Below, piece after piece: positions 40,094-48,484 of a DNA stretch of 64,000 bases (its first letter is position 1; every line of letters begins with the position of its first letter). Origin of the DNA: WHSW01 sp963777775 (GTDB lineage: Bacteria > Actinomycetota > Thermoleophilia > Solirubrobacterales > 70-9); NCBI GenBank assembly GCA_963777775.1, contig CAVZRL010000009.1, forward strand, positions 1,054,001-1,118,000, in the 5' to 3' direction. The notes under the pieces were generated by a model that did not search any database, was not told the DNA's origin, and saw only the letters and a program-made list of their open reading frames with translations. The position numbers and the translations under genes are program-made.

Positions 40094-40099
40094 TACGAT
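40094..40099 (+). promoter_or_regulatory. -10-like element TACGAT before the SRPBCC gene
   Basis: TACGAT lies 6 bases before the ATG at 40106 and no Shine-Dalgarno sequence is present. It matches the element at 15027. Confidence 0.4.
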
Positions 40100-40105
40100 T
40101 CGCGT

Positions 40106-40564
40106 ATGGAGGCGCGATCGGACGAGCTCATGCTTGAGGTTGAGCGCGTTCTCCCGGCACCCGCGCCGGTCGTTTTCGCGGCCTTCAGCGATCCCAACCA
40201 GCTAGTGAACTGGTGGGGGCCGGAGGGGTTCACCATCCCGAGCCTGCAGTTCGAACCCCGCGTCGGGGAGAGCTACCGGATCGAGATGCAGCCGCCGGAG
40301 GGCGATCCCTTCTGGCTGGCCGGCGAGTTCCGCGAAGTCGACCCGCCCGCCCGGCTCGCCTTCACGTTCGTGTGGGAGGATCCCGATCCCGAGGACGTCG
40401 AGACATTGGTCGCCCTGACATTTCGCGATCTGGGTGAATCGACGAAGCTTGGCCTTGAGCAAGGCCCGTTCAAGACCGAGGCCCGTCGTGCGCTTCACCG
40501 GGACGGCTGGAGGGACAGCTTCGACAAGCTCGAACGGCTGATCTCCGCCCAGGCACAGTCATAA
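40106..40564 (+). CDS. SRPBCC domain protein (AHSA1/CalC-like)
   Basis: 152 residues. LMLEVERVLPAPAPVVFAAF and SDPNQLVNWWGPEGFTIPSL are the hallmark start of the activator-of-Hsp90-like START/CalC subfamily, followed by RVGESYRIEM, ARLAFTFVWEDPDPEDVETL, and the amphipathic C-terminal helix GWRDSFDKLERLI. These proteins have a hydrophobic pocket for small molecules; the ligand is unknown. It appears monocistronic behind its own -10-like TACGAT. Confidence 0.88.
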   Translation: MEARSDELMLEVERVLPAPAPVVFAAFSDPNQLVNWWGPEGFTIPSLQFEPRVGESYRIEMQPPEGDPFWLAGEFREVDPPARLAFTFVWEDPDPEDVETLVALTFRDLGESTKLGLEQGPFKTEARRALHRDGWRDSFDKLERLISAQAQS

Positions 40565-40579
40565 GCAAGAAGGGCGCGC

Positions 40580-40585
40580 GATACT
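40580..40585 (+). promoter_or_regulatory. -10-like element GATACT before the intact SnoaL gene
   Basis: GATACT lies 8 bases before the ATG at 40594. The surrounding sequence is conserved with the pseudogene's upstream region (39427). Confidence 0.45.
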
Positions 40586-40593
40586 GCGCGGCG

Positions 40594-40995
40594 ATGTCGG
40601 AGCAGAACCTGGAGACCCTGAGGCGCCTGAACGAGGCGTTCAACCGGCGTGACATCGACGACGCCGTCCAATACCTGGATCCCGAGGTTGAATTGCATCC
40701 GGGTATCCAGGTCCCCGACGAGGAGAGCCGATACCTGGGCCGCGACGGGCTGACAGAGTGGTTCCGGAGCGCCACTGAGCCCTGGGAGATGATCAGGGTC
40801 GAGCACAGGGAGCTGATCGATCCTCCCGGGGACCGGGTTCTAGCGGTCGAACGGTGGGTGTTTCGCGGCCGGGACGGCATCGAGCTCGAGCTCGAGCTTC
40901 CCAACGTGTACACGTTCCGAGACGGCCTGATCGTCCGGATCGACGGCTTCATCGACAGGGCCAAGGCCCTCGAAACGATCGGGGTGCGGGAGTAG
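40594..40995 (+). CDS. SnoaL-like (NTF2-fold) protein
   Basis: 133 residues: MSEQNLETLRRLNEAFNRRD, DPEVELHPGIQVPDEESRYL, GLTEWFRSATEPWEMIRVEH and FRDGLIVRIDGFIDRAKALE form the cone-like alpha+beta fold of SnoaL and related polyketide cyclases or isomerases. The family is highly expanded in soil actinobacteria with mostly unknown roles. Conserved His/Asp positions cannot be assigned to catalysis with confidence. A broken paralogue lies at 39442. Confidence 0.85.
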   Translation: MSEQNLETLRRLNEAFNRRDIDDAVQYLDPEVELHPGIQVPDEESRYLGRDGLTEWFRSATEPWEMIRVEHRELIDPPGDRVLAVERWVFRGRDGIELELELPNVYTFRDGLIVRIDGFIDRAKALETIGVRE

Positions 40996-41039
40996 GGCTC
41001 GCTGCCGCGACGGTGCTGAGCTCGGACCGCTCGTAACGC

Positions 41040-43520
41040 TCAGGGCCCGGTGAACCCGCCGGCGAAGCAGGGCGCACCGCTGCAGGTATCGGTGATCTGG
41101 CTCTGCGCGTCCGGGCGCAGGAAGTCGGAGACCATCTGCATCTCGCCCGGCGCCACCCGCGGGTCGCCGTGGGGGTCGTCGCCGGTGCGGTTGGGGATGT
41201 TGAGGACCGGCGGCGGATCGGTGCCGAGCAGGTCTGGCGGCGGCACCGGGTTGGCCCGGATCGGCCCGCTGTCCCAGTAGACGATCGCCGAGTCGGTGAA
41301 CGGATAGGACTCGATCCTCGGGATCCCCCAGGCCACGTCGACGTTCGGCCAGCGACCGTCGTAGACGACGGGGTCGTGGATCTGGGCGCCGATCGTGCGC
41401 GCCTCGACATCGGCCTGCCAAGTCGTCACCTGGTGGTCGCCGAAGGCGACGTTGAGCAGCACCTCGTGCGCCGGCGTGTTCGGCAGCGGCTCGTCGGTCA
41501 TCCGGTGCACGTAGCCGTTCGGGTCGCTGCGGTCCCAGAGCATCTGGATCAGCGACAGCGCGAGTTGCTGGGCCATCGGGTCCGGATAGGACGGGTCGAG
41601 GAACAGCTTGTAGGTGTCGAAGTCGATCGAGCGGTTGAGCAGCACCGAGTAGTTCATCGCCGGGACCCCGAGCGTCGCCCGCGTCCAGTCGGGGGCGACC
41701 GCGGTCGCCGCTCCGCCGAGGATGCCGCCCTGGCTGTTGCCGTTGTAGTAGAGGCGCGAGGTGTCGATCACCGGCGGGGTGCCGGCGTCGGTGTCGTCGA
41801 CGTGGAACGCGGCGTCGCTGACGAACCCGTCCGCGTGGATCATCAGCCGGCCGAGGAACAGGGTGTTGAGCAGGCCCTGCTGAACCCGGTCGGTGAGCTC
41901 GGGGAAGTTGCCCAGGTCGGAGAGGATGTTGCCGGCGATGTTCGGCACGTCCTCGCTGGAAAACCCGATCGTCGAGGTGCCGCAGATGACGAAGTTGTGC
42001 GCTTGGCCGAGCGTCTGCTGGTCGCCCGAGGTCGCCTGGGAGGCCGAGCCGAGCAGCCCGTGACCGTAGACCTGCGGGCGGCTCGGCGTCGCGCCGGGGG
42101 CGTCGACCGCGGCGCGCGGCACCCCGCAGTTGAACTCGGCGGTGTAGGTCCCGGTCCGGCCCGGCAGCCCGTTCGGCCCGAGGTCGAAGCTGCCGCCCGG
42201 CTCGCAGTCCGGAGTCAGGTAGCACGGCACCTCGTAGGTCCCCTGGATCCGCCGCGCCATCTCGGCGTCCTCGGCGGGGGAGAAGTTCTCCACCGAGGTG
42301 ACCGCGAAGGCCGGCGAGCCGCCCTCCACCTCGACGTCGGCAAGGTCTGTGTCGCCGAGGTCGGCGAACGCGTCGTCGCGCATGTGGAGCAGCCGCGCGG
42401 CGATGTTCTGGTCGCTGGAGACGGTGAAGTCCCAGGCCAGATACAGGTTCTTGCGCTTGACCTCGGCCTTGCGCAGGTCGCGGAAGACGTTCTCGAACCG
42501 CTTGCTCTGCGCCTCGACGACCGGCTCGTCGACCGGCAGCTCGTCGCGGTAGTAGCGGAACCCCTCCGGCGCCTCGAGCGTGGTCCCGTCGGCGCCCTTG
42601 AGCTTGCGCATCGCGATCACGTAGCGGTGCCCCGCCTCGTAATTGCGCGACGGGTGGATCAGCAGCGCGGTCCGCTCCGGGGTTGAGGCGTTGGAGTCGA
42701 TCTCGACCCAAATCGGCCAGCGCTCACGGGTGGTGGCGTCGATCACGACCACCGGCGCGTTCTTGCGCTCGAACTGGCCGAGGTCGTTGAGCGGCACCGC
42801 GCCCGTCGCCTCGAGCGCCTCCCGGGTATCGAGGCCGGGCACCTTGACGACGGTCCCCTGGCCCGGGCTGAAGCCGTCGTTGAGGTTGTACGGCGCCGCC
42901 GCGATCGGAATACCGCCCGAGTTGCGCGGCATCGCGGCGTCGTCGAAGGAGACCAGCCGACCGGTCTCGGTCGAGTCGTCCTTGACCGTGTGGAAGTTGT
43001 CCGGGAACGGCAGCATGCAGAGCGAGTCCGGGGCCGACCCGTCGTCGACGACGATCAGGTCGCAGTTCTCCGCCTGGCTCAGGTCGATCGGCTTCGGCTT
43101 GCACTCGCCGGTCCGGCGCAGGTCGAAGCTCGCCTTCACGCGCTTGCCCGAGATCTTGATCGTGCGCGCCGTGCAGCTCGAGACCTGCTCGGCGCCACGC
43201 CCGTTGAGCTTCAGCTTCGCGGTCGACTTGCCGGGCGCCAGCACGACGCGCTTGCTCAGCGTCTTGAACCCCTGCGAGTCGAAGGTCTTTGAGTGGGCGC
43301 GCAGCTTGAGCTTCGCGTGTCGGCCCTTGACCTTGACCTTGATCGCGTCGCGCTTGAGGATCTTGCCCTGGCTCTTGGTCAAGACCTTGAGCTTGGCCTT
43401 CTTGGCCGAGGCGGTGGCGGCCCCGTCAGAGCCGGCACCCGCGACCGCCGGCGTCAGCGCCACGCTCGAGATCAGCACGAGCCCCACGGTCAGCATCCCG
43501 GCGGCCCCTCGCGACTTCAC
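41040..43520 (-). CDS. Secreted alpha/beta hydrolase-like protein
   Basis: 826 residues. Signal peptide (AGMLTVGLVLISSVALTPAV, cleavage near AGAGS). A Lys-rich beta segment of about 100 residues follows (KKAKLKVLTKSQGKIL and on), then a large domain with several paired cysteines. The nucleophile elbow GNSQGGILGG (GxSxG, about 568) sits after YYN, and VLLNVAFGDHQVT (about 693) gives a possible catalytic Asp/His pair. This resembles large exported esterase or lipase-like proteins of actinobacteria whose substrates are unknown. It stands alone, 52 bases upstream of the end of moaA. Confidence 0.8.
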   Translation of the reverse strand: MKSRGAAGMLTVGLVLISSVALTPAVAGAGSDGAATASAKKAKLKVLTKSQGKILKRDAIKVKVKGRHAKLKLRAHSKTFDSQGFKTLSKRVVLAPGKSTAKLKLNGRGAEQVSSCTARTIKISGKRVKASFDLRRTGECKPKPIDLSQAENCDLIVVDDGSAPDSLCMLPFPDNFHTVKDDSTETGRLVSFDDAAMPRNSGGIPIAAAPYNLNDGFSPGQGTVVKVPGLDTREALEATGAVPLNDLGQFERKNAPVVVIDATTRERWPIWVEIDSNASTPERTALLIHPSRNYEAGHRYVIAMRKLKGADGTTLEAPEGFRYYRDELPVDEPVVEAQSKRFENVFRDLRKAEVKRKNLYLAWDFTVSSDQNIAARLLHMRDDAFADLGDTDLADVEVEGGSPAFAVTSVENFSPAEDAEMARRIQGTYEVPCYLTPDCEPGGSFDLGPNGLPGRTGTYTAEFNCGVPRAAVDAPGATPSRPQVYGHGLLGSASQATSGDQQTLGQAHNFVICGTSTIGFSSEDVPNIAGNILSDLGNFPELTDRVQQGLLNTLFLGRLMIHADGFVSDAAFHVDDTDAGTPPVIDTSRLYYNGNSQGGILGGAATAVAPDWTRATLGVPAMNYSVLLNRSIDFDTYKLFLDPSYPDPMAQQLALSLIQMLWDRSDPNGYVHRMTDEPLPNTPAHEVLLNVAFGDHQVTTWQADVEARTIGAQIHDPVVYDGRWPNVDVAWGIPRIESYPFTDSAIVYWDSGPIRANPVPPPDLLGTDPPPVLNIPNRTGDDPHGDPRVAPGEMQMVSDFLRPDAQSQITDTCSGAPCFAGGFTGP

Positions 43521-43572
43521 TCCTGCTCCCTCCTCGACACGGTCGCTCCCTGCCGGGCTCAGCGTATCGCGG

Positions 43573-44562
43573 CTAGCCCCCGATCGCGCTCATCGTCCGC
43601 GCCGGTGGCACGAAGCCGGGTTCGTTGACGCGGTGCTTGAGCTCCTTGCGCCAGACGGCGTCGCGGATCAACTGCTCGAGCTCGGGATCGGAGGCGCCGG
43701 CGCGCAGCGGCTCGCGCAGGTCGGTCTCGCGGACAGAGAACAGGCAGGTCCGCAGCTCGCCCTCGGCGGTGAGGCGAATCCGGTTGCAGTCGCCGCAAAA
43801 CGGCTCTGAGACCGGGTTGATGAAGCCGATCTCCCCGCGTCCGTCGGCGAACGCGAAGACGCGGGCCGTGGCGTGCGGCTCGCGAGGCAGCTCGCGCAGT
43901 GGGTGGCGGGTCTCGATCAGGGTGCGAATCTCATCGCCGGTCAGGACCTGGTCCGGGCTCCAGGCGCGATCCCCGTCCAGCGGCATGAACTCGATGAACC
44001 GGACCTGGTACTCGGTCGACCGGGCGAGCTCGCAGAAGCTGAAGACCTCGTCCTCGGTGAAGTCGCGCATCGCGACCGCGTTGACCTTGATCGGCCGCAC
44101 CCGCTCGAAGGCGGCGATCGCCTCAAGCCCACGCAGGACCTGCGGCAGGGCGTCGCGCCGAGTGACCTCGTGGAAGCGGTCGCGCGCCAGCGAGTCGATC
44201 GAGACGTTGACGCGGTCGATGCCGGCTTCGACGAGCGCGGCCGCGTCGCGCTCGAGCAAGTAGCCGTTGGTGGTCATCGAGAGGTCACGGATGCCCTCGA
44301 TCGGACGCAGCATCCCGACCAGGGCCGGAAAGTCGCGACGCGCCAGCGGCTCACCGCCGGTCAGGCGGACGTCTGTGATCCCGAGCCCGGCGAGCACCCC
44401 CGCGAGCCGCGCGATTTCCTCGAAGCTGAGCAGGTCGGAGCGGTCCAGCCACCGCATTCCCTCGGCGGGCATGCAGTAGCGGCAGCGGAAGTTGCAGCGA
44501 TCGGTGACCGAGATCCGCAGGTCGGTGATCTTGCGTCCGTGGGCGTCGGCGAGCGGCTCCAC
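43573..44562 (-). CDS. moaA: GTP 3',8-cyclase (MoaA)
   Basis: 329 residues. A radical-SAM enzyme that with MoaC makes cPMP, the first molybdopterin precursor. SAM cluster CNFRCRYC (about 23-30), GGEPLARRDF (about 70), MTTNGYLLERD, the C-terminal second cluster CGDCNRIRLTAEGELRTC (about 258-275) and the essential terminal Gly-Gly (SAIGG) are all present. Transcribed with xdhC (28 bases upstream). It is separated by 14 kb from the moaDEC fusion but belongs to the same pathway. Confidence 0.96.
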   Translation of the reverse strand: MEPLADAHGRKITDLRISVTDRCNFRCRYCMPAEGMRWLDRSDLLSFEEIARLAGVLAGLGITDVRLTGGEPLARRDFPALVGMLRPIEGIRDLSMTTNGYLLERDAAALVEAGIDRVNVSIDSLARDRFHEVTRRDALPQVLRGLEAIAAFERVRPIKVNAVAMRDFTEDEVFSFCELARSTEYQVRFIEFMPLDGDRAWSPDQVLTGDEIRTLIETRHPLRELPREPHATARVFAFADGRGEIGFINPVSEPFCGDCNRIRLTAEGELRTCLFSVRETDLREPLRAGASDPELEQLIRDAVWRKELKHRVNEPGFVPPARTMSAIGG

Positions 44563-44590
44563 CTCGAACGAGGATAGGGAGTGGAGCCTG

Positions 44591-45781
44591 CTAAGTCGTC
44601 CTGCCCGCCTCGGTCACATCCCGGCCATGAATCGGACCGCTCGTTTCTCGCAGGCTCTCGCCGGCTCGGCCCGTGCGCACGGCGATCACCTCGGCGAGAA
44701 TCGAGACGACCGTCTCCGGGGGCGTGCGAGCACCGACGTCAAGGCCGCAGGGCGCGTAGATCCGAGCGATCGACTGCTCGCCGACGCCCGCCTCGCGCAA
44801 TCGGTCGACCCGCCTCGCCTGCGTCCGGCGACTTCCCAACGCCCCGATATAACCGGCGTCGGTGGCCAGCGCAGCGACCAGCGCCGGCTCGTCGAACTTC
44901 GGGTCGTGGGTGAAGACGAGGACGACGTCACGCGGGCCGAGCTGCTGGCCATCCAGGTAGCTGTCGGGCCAATCGACGACAACGTCGGCGGCCCGGGAGA
45001 ACCGCGAGCTGTTGGCGAAGGGCGCGCGGGCGTCGCAGATCGTGACCGTGTAGCCGATCTCGCTGGCGACCTTCGCCATCTCGGCGGAGAAGTCGATCGC
45101 ACCGAAGATCACCATCCGCGGCCGGGTCGAGAACGCCTGGATGTAGACGGCGAGCTCGGAGCCCATCACCTCGCCTCCGGCTCCGTAGCGCCGGATACGG
45201 GAGATCCCTTCGTCGAGCTGGCCTCGCGCGTCCCGCTCCACCGAGCGATCGAGCAGCTCGACGACCCCGAGGCCGCCGATCACTTCCTCCGCGAGGATCG
45301 CCATCTTGGCGCCGGCGTGATCGCCCTCGAGCAGCGTGGCCAGGGCGGCAGGCTGGTCGGCGGCACGCGCCGCCGCCACCGCCTCGAGCGCCGCCAAGGC
45401 TTCGCCGCGCTGCTCGTGGACGAATACGCGCACGGTCCCGCCGCACATCAAGCCGACCCCCGCCGCCTGCTCGTCGGAGACGCCGTAGGTGACGACCGTT
45501 GCGGGCTCGCCGGCGAGAATTCGCTGAGCCTCCTCCGCCAGAGCGCCCTCAACGCATCCGCCGGTGACAGACCCCTCGATGTTGTTGCGGTCGTCGACGA
45601 GCATCTGCGCGCCAGGGTCGAGGGGTGCTGAGCCGATCCGCTCGACCAGTGTCGCGCCGACGACCCGCCGCCCCTCGCGCAGCCAATCGGCGGCGATGCT
45701 CTCGGAAGTCGGCAAGCTGCTCACCGTCGCGCTCCGGTCGCCAAGGCTAGCGGCACCCGCCTCAACGACCGGTGACGACAA
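44591..45781 (-). CDS. XdhC/CoxI family protein
   Basis: 396 residues. These proteins bind molybdopterin cofactor and help its sulfuration and insertion into xanthine dehydrogenase/CO dehydrogenase enzymes. The N-terminal XdhC/CoxI domain shows GSVTGGCVEGALAEEA (about 70-85), with CGGTVRVFVHE near 115. The C-terminal Rossmann-type domain has RMVIFGAIDFSAEMAKVASE (about 220), FTHDPKFDEPALVAAL and YIGALGSRRT. The start is uncertain: the first 19 residues are poorly conserved and a GTG at 45724 is possible. Divergent from the membrane-protein/cox unit and upstream of moaA. Confidence 0.9.
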   Translation of the reverse strand: MSSPVVEAGAASLGDRSATVSSLPTSESIAADWLREGRRVVGATLVERIGSAPLDPGAQMLVDDRNNIEGSVTGGCVEGALAEEAQRILAGEPATVVTYGVSDEQAAGVGLMCGGTVRVFVHEQRGEALAALEAVAAARAADQPAALATLLEGDHAGAKMAILAEEVIGGLGVVELLDRSVERDARGQLDEGISRIRRYGAGGEVMGSELAVYIQAFSTRPRMVIFGAIDFSAEMAKVASEIGYTVTICDARAPFANSSRFSRAADVVVDWPDSYLDGQQLGPRDVVLVFTHDPKFDEPALVAALATDAGYIGALGSRRTQARRVDRLREAGVGEQSIARIYAPCGLDVGARTPPETVVSILAEVIAVRTGRAGESLRETSGPIHGRDVTEAGRTT

Positions 45782-45807
45782 CGGTGCCGACAGAGTTGGT
45801 GCCCTGG

Positions 45808-45813
45808 GATAAT
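45808..45813 (+). promoter_or_regulatory. -10 element GATAAT upstream of the membrane-protein/cox unit
   Basis: GATAAT matches the -10 consensus at five of six positions and lies 64 bases before the first start codon at 45878. The hexamer 17 bases upstream (TGCCGA) is a weak -35. It may drive the five small membrane proteins and, by read-through, coxMSL. Confidence 0.45.
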
Positions 45814-45877
45814 CTGACGTGGTTGGGAAGCAAAGAGACGAGGAGCAGGTGACCTTCGTTCCGTCTCAGGGTGTCGA

Positions 45878-46132
45878 ATGCTGACGGCGTCCACCGGCTG
45901 GGTGGTGGGGATCGCGCTCGGCGTCGTCGTGATCGCCGTCGCCGCGGTGATCGTGATCGTGATCGTCGCCCTCGCGCAGAGGATCGCCGGCCAAGCACGG
46001 ACGGCCGAGGAAGCGGTCGAGGTCGTTCGCCGCCAGACCGGTGAGCTCGACGGTGTCGCCCGGATCAACGATTCGGGCGTCAGGATCCTTCACGCCGCCC
46101 GATCGCTTCGAAAGGCGGCGGTCGGAAGGTGA
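45878..46132 (+). CDS. Small single-pass membrane protein 1 of 5
   Basis: 84 residues. One strong N-terminal transmembrane helix (VVGIALGVVVIAVAAVIVIV and on to ALAQR), then a positively charged helical cytoplasmic tail (AEEAVEVVRRQTGELDGVAR and on). No Cys and no recognised domain. Its stop overlaps the next start by 4 bases. A 12-codon open frame starting with GTG at 45849 overlaps its start; this could be a leader peptide but may be chance. Function unknown; coupling to the cox genes suggests a membrane link for CO dehydrogenase. Confidence 0.72.
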   Translation: MLTASTGWVVGIALGVVVIAVAAVIVIVIVALAQRIAGQARTAEEAVEVVRRQTGELDGVARINDSGVRILHAARSLRKAAVGR

Positions 46133-46425
46133 CGATCCTCGCCGTATCGGGCGATACCTACTGGACGATTGCGCTGGTGATCGGGCTGATTGCCGCGCTC
46201 GTCGTCGCCGGGCTGCTGGTCGTCCTAGTGCTCAACGTCGGAAGGATCCAACGATCGGTCGAGGGCCTGCTGGAGACCGCGGGCAAGGTCGGCGCCAATA
46301 CCTCGAACATCCCCCAGCTCGAGGCGACCGCGCCGGTGCTGGCACAGATCGCCGACGAGGCCGCGGTCCAGGACAGCTACATGAACGCTCTCACCGACGG
46401 ATTCGGTGACCGGGAGGCGGTGTGA
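46129..46425 (+). CDS. Small single-pass membrane protein 2 of 5
   Basis: 98 residues from a GTG overlapping the previous stop (GTGA). A short outside segment (TILAVSGDTYWT), one transmembrane helix (IALVIGLIAALVVAGLLVVL), then an amphipathic cytoplasmic region (GRIQRSVEGLLETAGKVGAN) and an acidic end (DEAAVQDSYMNALTDGFGD). Same layout as its neighbours, with little direct similarity. Not recognised. Confidence 0.7.
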   Translation: MTILAVSGDTYWTIALVIGLIAALVVAGLLVVLVLNVGRIQRSVEGLLETAGKVGANTSNIPQLEATAPVLAQIADEAAVQDSYMNALTDGFGDREAV

Positions 46426-46697
46426 GCACGGACGCCTACATCCTGCTCAGCGTCGTGCTCGCGGTGGTCGTGATCGTCGTGCTGGCCGTCGCCCTGATCA
46501 GGGTTCGCCAGGGGCTGACCGCGATCTCGGAGGGTCTTGCCACGCTCGGAACGGCGCTCAGCAGCGTCGAGTCCGAGCACCTGCGGCCGCTCGAGCCTGC
46601 GGTGAAGGCGATCAACGCACAGTTCGACACGATCCTCGCCGCGCTGCCGGGGATCGCCCGGAAGGCCGCAATCGTCGCCGAGCGGAGACCCCGATGA
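46422..46697 (+). CDS. Small single-pass membrane protein 3 of 5
   Basis: 91 residues, GTG start overlapping the previous stop. Transmembrane helix ILLSVVLAVVVIVVLAVALI, then a helical tail (RVRQGLTAISEGLATLGTAL, then LEPAVKAINAQFDTILAALP) with heptad-like spacing that could form coiled coils or bind a partner. The spacing of AIN...QFD resembles that in protein 5 (AINEQLDAGVELL), a hint of common origin. Confidence 0.7.
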   Translation: MSTDAYILLSVVLAVVVIVVLAVALIRVRQGLTAISEGLATLGTALSSVESEHLRPLEPAVKAINAQFDTILAALPGIARKAAIVAERRPR

Positions 46698-46960
46698 CGC
46701 TCTGGTGGATCGGAAACATCGTCTTGCTCGTCGTCATCCTCCCGGTCGTCGTCTACCTGCTCCGGGGCGTCCTCGAGGCGGCCAGGAGCATCGTTCCGAG
46801 CGTCGAGGAGATCGCGACGGTGGCGAGGGCCGGCTCGAAGGACCTCGACGCCGCCCCGCTGCTGCTCACCACTCGGGAGCAGGTCATGCAGACGGTGGCC
46901 GGGGTCGCCGAGTACGGCGGTTCGCTGGACTTGATCGTCGACGACGCCGAGGAGGAGTGA
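46694..46960 (+). CDS. Small single-pass membrane protein 4 of 5
   Basis: 88 residues, ATG overlapping the previous stop (ATGA). N-terminal helix WWIGNIVLLVVILPVVVYLL, a proline-containing segment, then a soluble tail (IVPSVEEIATVARAGSKDLD, then TTREQVMQTVAGVAEYGGSL) ending DLIVDDAEEE. Not recognised. Followed 7 bases later by protein 5. Confidence 0.7.
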   Translation: MTLWWIGNIVLLVVILPVVVYLLRGVLEAARSIVPSVEEIATVARAGSKDLDAAPLLLTTREQVMQTVAGVAEYGGSLDLIVDDAEEE

Positions 46961-46967
46961 GAGAACA

Positions 46968-47591
46968 GTGGTGGTGACCGGGATCGTGGCGGCCGGCGCG
47001 GTGATGATCGTCGTCGTCGTGCTGATCGTTCTCGCCCTCGTCTACTACCTGGTCTCGACGATCGTTCAGCTCCGGCGGATCACTGCCGGCCTCGACGACG
47101 TGATCGACGGCGTCGGGGAGATCGTCGAGAAGAGCGCGCCGGTCAACGGCGTAGTGACGGCGATCAACGAACAGCTCGACGCGGGCGTCGAGCTGCTCGA
47201 AGGGCTGCTGGTGAAGAAGGCGGGCCTGAGCGATGCGATGGGGCTGATCGAGGGGGTCTATCCCGGGGCGGCCGCGGCGGGGCTGCGGAGCTTCCCCGAG
47301 AGCACCGAGATCGACCCGCCGCGGATCGGCGAGGTCTACACGAAGGGCACGCTGACACTCGCGAGGCTCGGGCGCGAGGCGCCGATCGCCGCGGCAAGCC
47401 CGACCGACGAGGTGCTGAGGAACGTCGAGGGCGGCAGCTTGGCGGCGCGCCTGCTCTATCCATCGGTACGCCACACGAGTCCGGCGAACTTGCCGAGGTC
47501 ACCGGTGATCGGCGGTGACGCGCCGGTCCAGTACGAACAACGCGACGACATCGGGGCTCCTCGCAAGAGGCTCCCGGGCCGTGGTAGCTGA
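46968..47591 (+). CDS. Single-pass membrane protein 5 of 5, with longer cytoplasmic tail
   Basis: 207 residues, GTG start. Transmembrane helix AGAVMIVVVVLIVLALVYYL, helical region (LRRITAGLDDVIDGVGEIVE, then VTAINEQLDAGVELLEGLLV, KKAG), then about 110 residues with low complexity and many Pro/Arg toward the end. It ends 15 bases before the coxM start, so it is surely co-transcribed with the CO dehydrogenase genes. A role as membrane anchor or electron-transfer partner for the soluble enzyme is inference from position only. Confidence 0.7.
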   Translation: MVVTGIVAAGAVMIVVVVLIVLALVYYLVSTIVQLRRITAGLDDVIDGVGEIVEKSAPVNGVVTAINEQLDAGVELLEGLLVKKAGLSDAMGLIEGVYPGAAAAGLRSFPESTEIDPPRIGEVYTKGTLTLARLGREAPIAAASPTDEVLRNVEGGSLAARLLYPSVRHTSPANLPRSPVIGGDAPVQYEQRDDIGAPRKRLPGRGS

Positions 47592-47606
47592 CGAGAGGAG
47601 CACGCC

Positions 47607-48482
47607 TTGCAGACCCCGGCGCCATTCGAGTACGAGCGTGCGACCAGTGTCGAGGGCGCGATAGCGGCGCTCGACCGGCTCGGCTCCGAGGCGCGGGTGA
47701 TCGCCGGCGGGCACAGCCTGCTGCCGATGATGAAGCTGCGGTTGGCCACCCCCGAGCATCTGATCGACATCAACGACCTCGCGGAGCTCGCCTACATTCG
47801 CGAGCAGGGCGCCGAGATCAGGATCGGCGCCTTGACCCGGCACGTCGATCTGCTCAAGTCCGAGCTGCTGGCGCAGCGGTTCCCGCTCTTCGCGGATGCC
47901 GAGCAGGTGCTTGCCGACCCCGTGGTCCGTAACCGCGGCACGATCGGCGGCTCGCTGTGTCAGGCGGACGCGGCCGAGGACCTCGCGGCCGTCTGCACTG
48001 CCGCCAAGGCGCAGGTCGTGATCCGCGGCCAGGACGGCGAGCGGGTGGTCGGGATGGAGGACTTCCACGTCGGCCCCTTCATGACCGCGGTCGACGCCGG
48101 GGAGATCCTGACCGAGGTCCGCCTGCCGCTGCGCCCGGGCGCCGGCAGCGCCCACGAGAAGGTCGAGCGGCGGGCGGGGGACTGGGCGATTGCGGCGGCG
48201 TCGGCGGCGCTGTGGATGGACGGCGGCACGATCGCCGACGCCGGGGTCGCGCTCAGCGCGGTGGGGATGACGACGATCCACCTGGGTCGCGCCGAGGACC
48301 TGATGCGGGGCCAGCCGCCGTCGGACGAGCTGTTCGCGAAGGCGGGCGAGATCGCGTCGGCCGACTGCTCGCCGAGCGCCGACGGCCGCGGACCAATCGA
48401 CTACAAGCGCCACCTCGCAGGGGTGCTCACCCAACGCGCGCTGCGCCGCTCGGCGTCTCGCGCCCTCAATCAGGAGGCCTGA
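47607..48482 (+). CDS. coxM: Aerobic CO dehydrogenase, FAD-binding medium subunit
   Basis: 291 residues from a TTG at 47607, preceded by GAGAGGAG at a good distance. The FAD motifs AGGHSLLPMMKLR (about 32-44) and TIGGSLCQADAAED (about 112-125) are those of CoxM/XdhB-type flavoproteins. It passes electrons from the [2Fe-2S] clusters of CoxS to the respiratory chain. First of the coxM-coxS-coxL trio, the order typical of form I enzymes. Confidence 0.95.
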   Translation: MQTPAPFEYERATSVEGAIAALDRLGSEARVIAGGHSLLPMMKLRLATPEHLIDINDLAELAYIREQGAEIRIGALTRHVDLLKSELLAQRFPLFADAEQVLADPVVRNRGTIGGSLCQADAAEDLAAVCTAAKAQVVIRGQDGERVVGMEDFHVGPFMTAVDAGEILTEVRLPLRPGAGSAHEKVERRAGDWAIAAASAALWMDGGTIADAGVALSAVGMTTIHLGRAEDLMRGQPPSDELFAKAGEIASADCSPSADGRGPIDYKRHLAGVLTQRALRRSASRALNQEA

Positions 48483-48484
48483 CC

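Noticed and set aside
45849..45884. 12-codon leader peptide overlapping the start of membrane protein 1
   Set aside because: The GTG is only 3 bases from its AGGAG, the peptide has no regulatory codon run, and no attenuator hairpin follows.
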